DNA of 9,687 nucleotides from positions 1 to 9,687 of the forward strand of contig JACKDC010000008.1 of assembly GCA_020633725.1 (NCBI GenBank). Reading direction: 5' to 3'. Numbering within the stretch: position 1 is the first letter of the stretch; the number at the start of each line of letters is the position of its first letter. The notes under the pieces are model-generated. The model was not told where the DNA came from and ran no database searches. It was given only the letters and a program-made list of their open reading frames with translations. This document shows positions 6,606 to 9,687 of the stretch, in pieces. The translations under genes and the position numbers were made by a program. Origin of the DNA: Candidatus Latescibacterota bacterium (GTDB lineage: Bacteria; Krumholzibacteriota; Krumholzibacteriia; JACNKJ01).

Positions 6606-7352
6606 ATGAGCGCAGACGAATCCCGCCGCATCCTGGTCGTCGACGACGAGACCGACATCCTGGAAATGATGCAGAGCCTCCTGGAGATCGAGGGCTTCCA
6701 GGTGCTCACCGCGGAGAACGGCGCCGACGCCGTCGCCGCCCTCGGCCAGCAGCCCGACCTGGTGCTGCTGGACATCATGATGCCCGACATGGACGGCCAC
6801 GAGGTCCTGCAGGCGATCCGCGCCGAGGCCGCCACCCGCTCGCTGCCCGTGCTCATGGTCACGGCCCGCAACGACGTGGTGGACATCGGCAAGGCCCTGG
6901 ACGCGGGCGTGAACGGCTTCGTCGTGAAGCCCTTCGACACCGAGAACCTGCTCCGCACCGTGCGCAGCACACTGGAGCAGCGGCCGATCGACTTCTACAC
7001 GAACTACGAGGCCGTGGAGGGCGTCACCTCGCGGCAGGGGACCGGCTACCAGCAGGGCGACCGGATCATCTTCCTCGACCTGGAGGAGGCCGACCCCAGC
7101 GCGGACCGCATCCTGGAGGCGCTGGGCAAGGAGGGCGTCTACCTGATGAGCATCCTCCAGTTCGACTCGGCGCGCGGCACGCGGCAGAGCTCGGTGCTGG
7201 TGACGGCGGAGAACGGCATGGCCTTCGGCGCCTTCCTGAACGCGCTGCGGGCCAGCGGGAGCGTGAGCATCACGGCCTGCCAGATCTACAAGGACGCGCT
7301 GGACCTGCCCCAGGACCTGATCACCGGCGACCAGGAGTACACGCTGGAGTAG
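6606..7352 (+). CDS. Response regulator: receiver domain plus unrecognised C-terminal domain
   Basis: The product has 248 residues. Residues 7-123 are a complete receiver domain: acidic pair D13 and D14, phospho-acceptor D56 in LVLLDIMMPDMDG, T86 in MVTAR and K108 in VVKPF. Residues ~125-248 match no output domain I recognise. I see no helix-turn-helix, GGDEF, EAL, HD-GYP or AAA+ signature. The order of likely elements at ~152-230 is strand (RIIFLDLE), helix (ADRILEALGKEG), strand (VYLMSILQF), strand (SSVLVTAEN), helix (MAFGAFLNALRASG), strand (VSITACQIYKD). This is the beta-alpha-beta-beta-alpha-beta order of ACT/ferredoxin-like folds, so protein-protein or small-ligand binding is more likely than DNA binding; this is inference. 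GAGGAGG at 6591-6597, inside the kinase's last codons, serves the ATG. The two-base gap means translational coupling with the kinase. Confidence 0.92.
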   Translation: MSADESRRILVVDDETDILEMMQSLLEIEGFQVLTAENGADAVAALGQQPDLVLLDIMMPDMDGHEVLQAIRAEAATRSLPVLMVTARNDVVDIGKALDAGVNGFVVKPFDTENLLRTVRSTLEQRPIDFYTNYEAVEGVTSRQGTGYQQGDRIIFLDLEEADPSADRILEALGKEGVYLMSILQFDSARGTRQSSVLVTAENGMAFGAFLNALRASGSVSITACQIYKDALDLPQDLITGDQEYTLE

Positions 7353-7382
7353 CGCGTCGCGCCGCAGGATGTCTCGACCTTG

Positions 7383-7417
7383 CGCCCCCGCCCTCGCGAC
7401 TGTCGCCGGCGGGGGCG
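7383..7417 (+). terminator. Strong GC hairpin after the response regulator gene, possible terminator
   Basis: CGCCCCCGCC (7383-7392) and GGCGGGGGCG (7408-7417) pair perfectly over 10 bp around a 15-base loop, 31 bases past the regulator's stop codon. There is no T tract on either strand, so it is not a textbook intrinsic terminator. It could pause or protect the 3' end of the operon, or overlap the start region of the M1 gene as a control element, because an extended -10-like element begins four bases after it. Confidence 0.45.
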
Positions 7418-7420
7418 TCG

Positions 7421-7429
7421 TGCTATGCT
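7421..7429 (+). promoter_or_regulatory. Candidate extended -10 element for the M1 peptidase gene
   Basis: TGC followed by TATGCT (7424-7429) fits the extended -10 form TGnTAnnnT, with TATGCT matching TATAAT at 4 of 6 bases. No good -35 is seen at 16-18 bases upstream, where the GC hairpin lies. The ATG at 7464 is 34 bases after the hexamer, with AAGGAG at 7450-7455. The sequence resembles the element before the M16 gene at 1716-1725. Confidence 0.45.
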
Positions 7430-7463
7430 TCAGGACGCCACCCCTCGCCAAGGAGCCGATCCC

Positions 7464-9470
7464 ATGAAGACGCGCCCCCTCGCAGTCGCCTTCGCCCTGG
7501 CCGCCCTGCTGGCTCTCGCCTTGCCCGCCCTGGCCACCGTGCCGCCCTACGACCCCGCGGACGACCCGCTCCTCGGCCTCAAGTCGGGCTTCTGCGGCGC
7601 CGGCCGCGCCCTGCTCGGCGCGCGCGCGCCGGTGGCGGCCGACTACTCCTGGGACGTCCTCCACGCCACGCTGCACTTCGCGCCCAACTTCGGCGCCCAA
7701 ACGCTGAGCGGCACGGTGCAGTTCGACAGCGAGGCGGTCTCGGACGGCCTCGCCCAGGTGACGCTGGACTTCAGCGACCTCATGGTCGTCGACGCCGTGC
7801 GCCAGGACGGCGCGCCCGTGGCCTGGACTCACGCCGCGGACCAGATCGCGGTGACCCTCGCCGGCCCCCTCGCCGCGGGCACGCCCTTCAGCCTGGAGCT
7901 GGACTTCCACGGCTCGCCCGGCTCGTCGGGCTTCGGCAGCTTCACCTGGACCGACCACGCCGGCACGCCCCTGCTGGCCACGCTCAGCGAGCCCGAGGGC
8001 GCGCGCGACTGGTGGCCCTGCAAGGACGTCCCCGACGAGAAGTTCACCGCCGACCTCTACTACCGCGTGCCGAGCCAGTACTCCGCGCCGGGGCCGGGCC
8101 TGCTGCAGTCCGTCACCGACAACGGCGACGGCACGAGCACCTGGCACTGGCAGGAGAACTACCTGATCAACTCCTATCTGATCGCGCTGACCGTCACGAA
8201 CTACGCGCACTACACCGACTGGTACGTGTCCGCCGGCGGCGACTCGCTGCCCATCGAGAACTACGTCTACCCGGAGAACTACAGCAACTCGGTCGAGGAC
8301 CTGAGCATCACGCCCACGGCGATCGCGCTCATGGACAGCCTCTTCGGCGCGTATCCCTTCATGGACGAGAAGTACGGTCACATGACCTTCCACTGGGCCG
8401 GCGCCATGGAGCACCAGACCTGCACGAGCATGGGCAACATCGTGCTGGGGGGCGGCCACTTCTACGACCGCATCGTGGTGCACGAACTCACCCACCAGTG
8501 GTTCGGCGACGCGGTGACGCTGCGGGACTGGCAGAACGTCTGGCTCAACGAGGGCTTCGCCAGCTACGGCGAGGCGCTGTGGTTCGAGTACACCGACGGC
8601 CAGGCCGGCCTGACCGACTGGATGACCCTCACCCAGAGCGATCCCAACTTCGACGGGCCGGTCTACAACAATCCGAACCTCTTCGGCGGGACGGTCTACC
8701 GCAAGGGCGCCTGGGTGCTGCACATGCTCCGCTACCGGCTGGGGGATGCGGTCTTCTTCCCCGCCCTGCGGCACTACTTCGGCCTGCACCTCTACGACAA
8801 CGCCAGCACGGCCGACCTGCAGGCGGACCTCGAGGGCTTCACCGGCGAGGACCTCGACGGTTTCTTCCAGCAGTGGGTCTACGGCGAGAACCGTCCCGTC
8901 TACCGCTGGGGCTGGCAGATCACCGGGGGACCGGGGGCCTGGGGCGTGAACGTCGCCGTGCGGCAGGTCCAGACCAACGCGGGGCTCTTCGCCATGCCGC
9001 TGCCCTTCCGCGTCGACACCAGCGGCGGCCCCATCGACCTGCGGCTGGACAACGTCGCCTGGAGCCAGGGCTATCACGTCGACCTGGGGACGGCCCAGCC
9101 CCTGGACCTCGTCTTCGACCCGGACAACTGGGTGCTGGAAAACAGCAGCGAGGTGGCCTACGATGCCACCGCCGCGGACGAGGGGCCGGCGCTGGCCACG
9201 GCGCTGGTGGGCAACTACCCCAACCCCTTCAACCCGGCCACGCGCATCGCCTTCGATCTCGCGGTCGACGGGCCGGTGCGCCTGGAGATCCTGGACATCC
9301 GGGGCCGCCGCGTGCGGCTCCTGGCCGACGGGCCGCGCCGGGCCGGCCACCAGAGCCTGCTCTTCGACGGCCTTGACCAGCATGGGGAGTCGCTGCCCAG
9401 CGGGATCTACCTGGCGCGGCTGAGTGCGGCGGGGGAGACCAGCAGCCTGCGCATGACTCTCCTGAAGTAA
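7464..9470 (+). CDS. Secreted M1-family zinc metallopeptidase with FlgD-like C-terminal sorting domain
   Basis: The product has 668 residues. A signal peptide ends near ALA|TV (after A24). Residues ~60-250 form the M1 N-terminal beta domain, including WWPCKDVPDEKFT (183-195), a family hallmark. The catalytic gluzincin domain has HELTHQW (H340, E341, H344) and the third zinc ligand E363 in NEGFASYGE at the exact HExxH-18-E spacing. The conserved YRKGAWVLHMLR supplies the transition-state tyrosine Y412. The N-terminus-recognition motif reads GAMEH (313-317), not GAMEN. Residues ~485-565 are a beta domain like the LTA4-hydrolase/aminopeptidase third domain. The large helical C-terminal domain of aminopeptidase N is absent; instead N584 (NYPNPFNP) to MTLLK is a FlgD/T9SS-like sorting domain. 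It probably removes N-terminal residues from peptides outside the cell or at its surface. AAGGAG at 7450-7455 and the signal peptide decide the start. A transporter gene follows 11 bases downstream. Confidence 0.93.
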   Translation: MKTRPLAVAFALAALLALALPALATVPPYDPADDPLLGLKSGFCGAGRALLGARAPVAADYSWDVLHATLHFAPNFGAQTLSGTVQFDSEAVSDGLAQVTLDFSDLMVVDAVRQDGAPVAWTHAADQIAVTLAGPLAAGTPFSLELDFHGSPGSSGFGSFTWTDHAGTPLLATLSEPEGARDWWPCKDVPDEKFTADLYYRVPSQYSAPGPGLLQSVTDNGDGTSTWHWQENYLINSYLIALTVTNYAHYTDWYVSAGGDSLPIENYVYPENYSNSVEDLSITPTAIALMDSLFGAYPFMDEKYGHMTFHWAGAMEHQTCTSMGNIVLGGGHFYDRIVVHELTHQWFGDAVTLRDWQNVWLNEGFASYGEALWFEYTDGQAGLTDWMTLTQSDPNFDGPVYNNPNLFGGTVYRKGAWVLHMLRYRLGDAVFFPALRHYFGLHLYDNASTADLQADLEGFTGEDLDGFFQQWVYGENRPVYRWGWQITGGPGAWGVNVAVRQVQTNAGLFAMPLPFRVDTSGGPIDLRLDNVAWSQGYHVDLGTAQPLDLVFDPDNWVLENSSEVAYDATAADEGPALATALVGNYPNPFNPATRIAFDLAVDGPVRLEILDIRGRRVRLLADGPRRAGHQSLLFDGLDQHGESLPSGIYLARLSAAGETSSLRMTLLK

Positions 9471-9476
9471 GAGGAG
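9471..9476 (+). promoter_or_regulatory. Ribosome binding site supporting a GTG start at 9482
   Basis: GAGGAG directly follows the M1 stop codon and lies five bases before GTG 9482-9484. No ATG in this frame lies between the M1 stop and the first membrane helix, so GTG is taken as the start and translation is probably coupled to the M1 gene. Confidence 0.7.
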
Positions 9477-9481
9477 CGCCC

Positions 9482-9687
9482 GTGCCCGCTGCGCCCCTGG
9501 CGGCCCCCAATCCCGAGCGTGAGCGTCGGGACGGCGAGCGCGTCACCTGGCTCAGCATCGTCGCCGAGCTGGTGCTCATCGCGCTCAAGCTCACGGTGGG
9601 GCTTCTGGGGCGCAGCCAGGCCCTCGTGGCCGACGCCGCCCACAGCGCCTCGGATCTGGTGACGGACTTCGTCACCCTGGTGGGCCT
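9482..9687 (+). CDS. Cation diffusion facilitator (CDF) family metal transporter, 3' partial (first 68 residues)
   Basis: The frame is open from the GTG to the window edge. A charged, Pro/Ala-rich cytoplasmic head (1-20, with PERERRDGER) precedes a first membrane helix (about 22-42, TWLSIVAELVLIALKLTVGLL). Next comes the CDF signature GRSQALVADAAHSASDLVTDF (43-63), which opens the second helix. H54 and D58 form the HxxxD half of the transport metal site seen in zinc-type CDF proteins; D51 and D62 are also conserved-type acids. The family exports Zn2+, and in some members Mn2+, Fe2+ or Co2+, from the cytoplasm in exchange for protons. The metal cannot be fixed from this fragment. Placement right after a secreted zinc peptidase might mean metal supply to the exported enzyme, but that is speculative. 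Confidence 0.85.
   Translation, partial: MPAAPLAAPNPERERRDGERVTWLSIVAELVLIALKLTVGLLGRSQALVADAAHSASDLVTDFVTLVG

Noticed and set aside
6567..9383. Minus-strand open frame of 938 codons opposite the regulator and M1 genes
   Set aside because: Low-complexity translation with no motif or plausible ribosome site; the plus-strand genes have full catalytic motifs.
1..9687. CRISPR array, tRNA/rRNA, insertion sequence or phage module
   Set aside because: No spaced direct repeats, cloverleaf-like tRNA sequence, terminal inverted repeats or transposase/integrase motif could be found by eye on either strand.

Overview
The window is strongly GC-rich, with codon third positions almost always G or C, and it reads as bacterial chromosome rather than phage or plasmid. 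Two proteins end in the FlgD-like / type IX-style C-terminal domain that begins NFPNPFNP or NYPNPFNP and ends MTLVK or MTLLK. That tail, the signal peptides and the well-formed purine-rich ribosome binding sites suggest a high-GC member of the FCB group or a neighbouring candidate phylum (Eisenbacteria- or Krumholzibacteriota-like). This taxonomic placement is inference. No rRNA, tRNA, CRISPR array, insertion sequence or phage gene is visible.

Layout. (1) 2-541 (+) is the 3' part of an HNH endonuclease gene, cut by the window edge. (2) 611-1516 (-) is a secreted protein with one c-type heme motif, a Reeler-like 'choice-of-anchor V' domain and a FlgD-like sorting tail. It has its own sigma70-like promoter (1579-1608) and an intrinsic terminator (558-592), so it is a stand-alone unit converging on the HNH gene. 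(3) 1775-7352 (+) is a compact four-gene cluster: an M16 zinc peptidase subunit, a zinc-less M16 partner fused to a LolA-like C-terminal domain, a membrane histidine kinase and a response regulator with an unrecognised C-terminal domain. Gaps are 14, 21 and 2 bases, so co-transcription is likely. (4) 7464-9470 (+) is a secreted M1-family metallopeptidase with a FlgD-like tail, preceded by a hairpin and an extended -10-like element. (5) 9482-9687 (+) is the start of a cation diffusion facilitator transporter, cut by the window edge and 11 bases downstream of the M1 gene.

How the genes may work together. The two M16 proteins complement each other: the first keeps the zinc site but has lost the substrate-binding tyrosine, and the second has lost the zinc site but keeps the Arg/Tyr pair. 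This is the pattern of an M16B heterodimer, placed by its signal peptides in the periplasm. The kinase and regulator in the same run suggest a two-component system tied to envelope protein or peptide turnover. The M1 enzyme could then trim peptides at the cell surface, and the CDF transporter handles divalent metal. The link between proteolysis and signalling is inferred from gene order only.

The most unusual items are the response regulator's C-terminal domain, which has an ACT/ferredoxin-like predicted element order and no recognisable DNA-binding motif; the M16 pseudo-peptidase/LolA-like fusion next to a kinase; GAMEH in place of the M1 exopeptidase motif GAMEN; and a short island of atypical codons inside the kinase ATP-binding domain.
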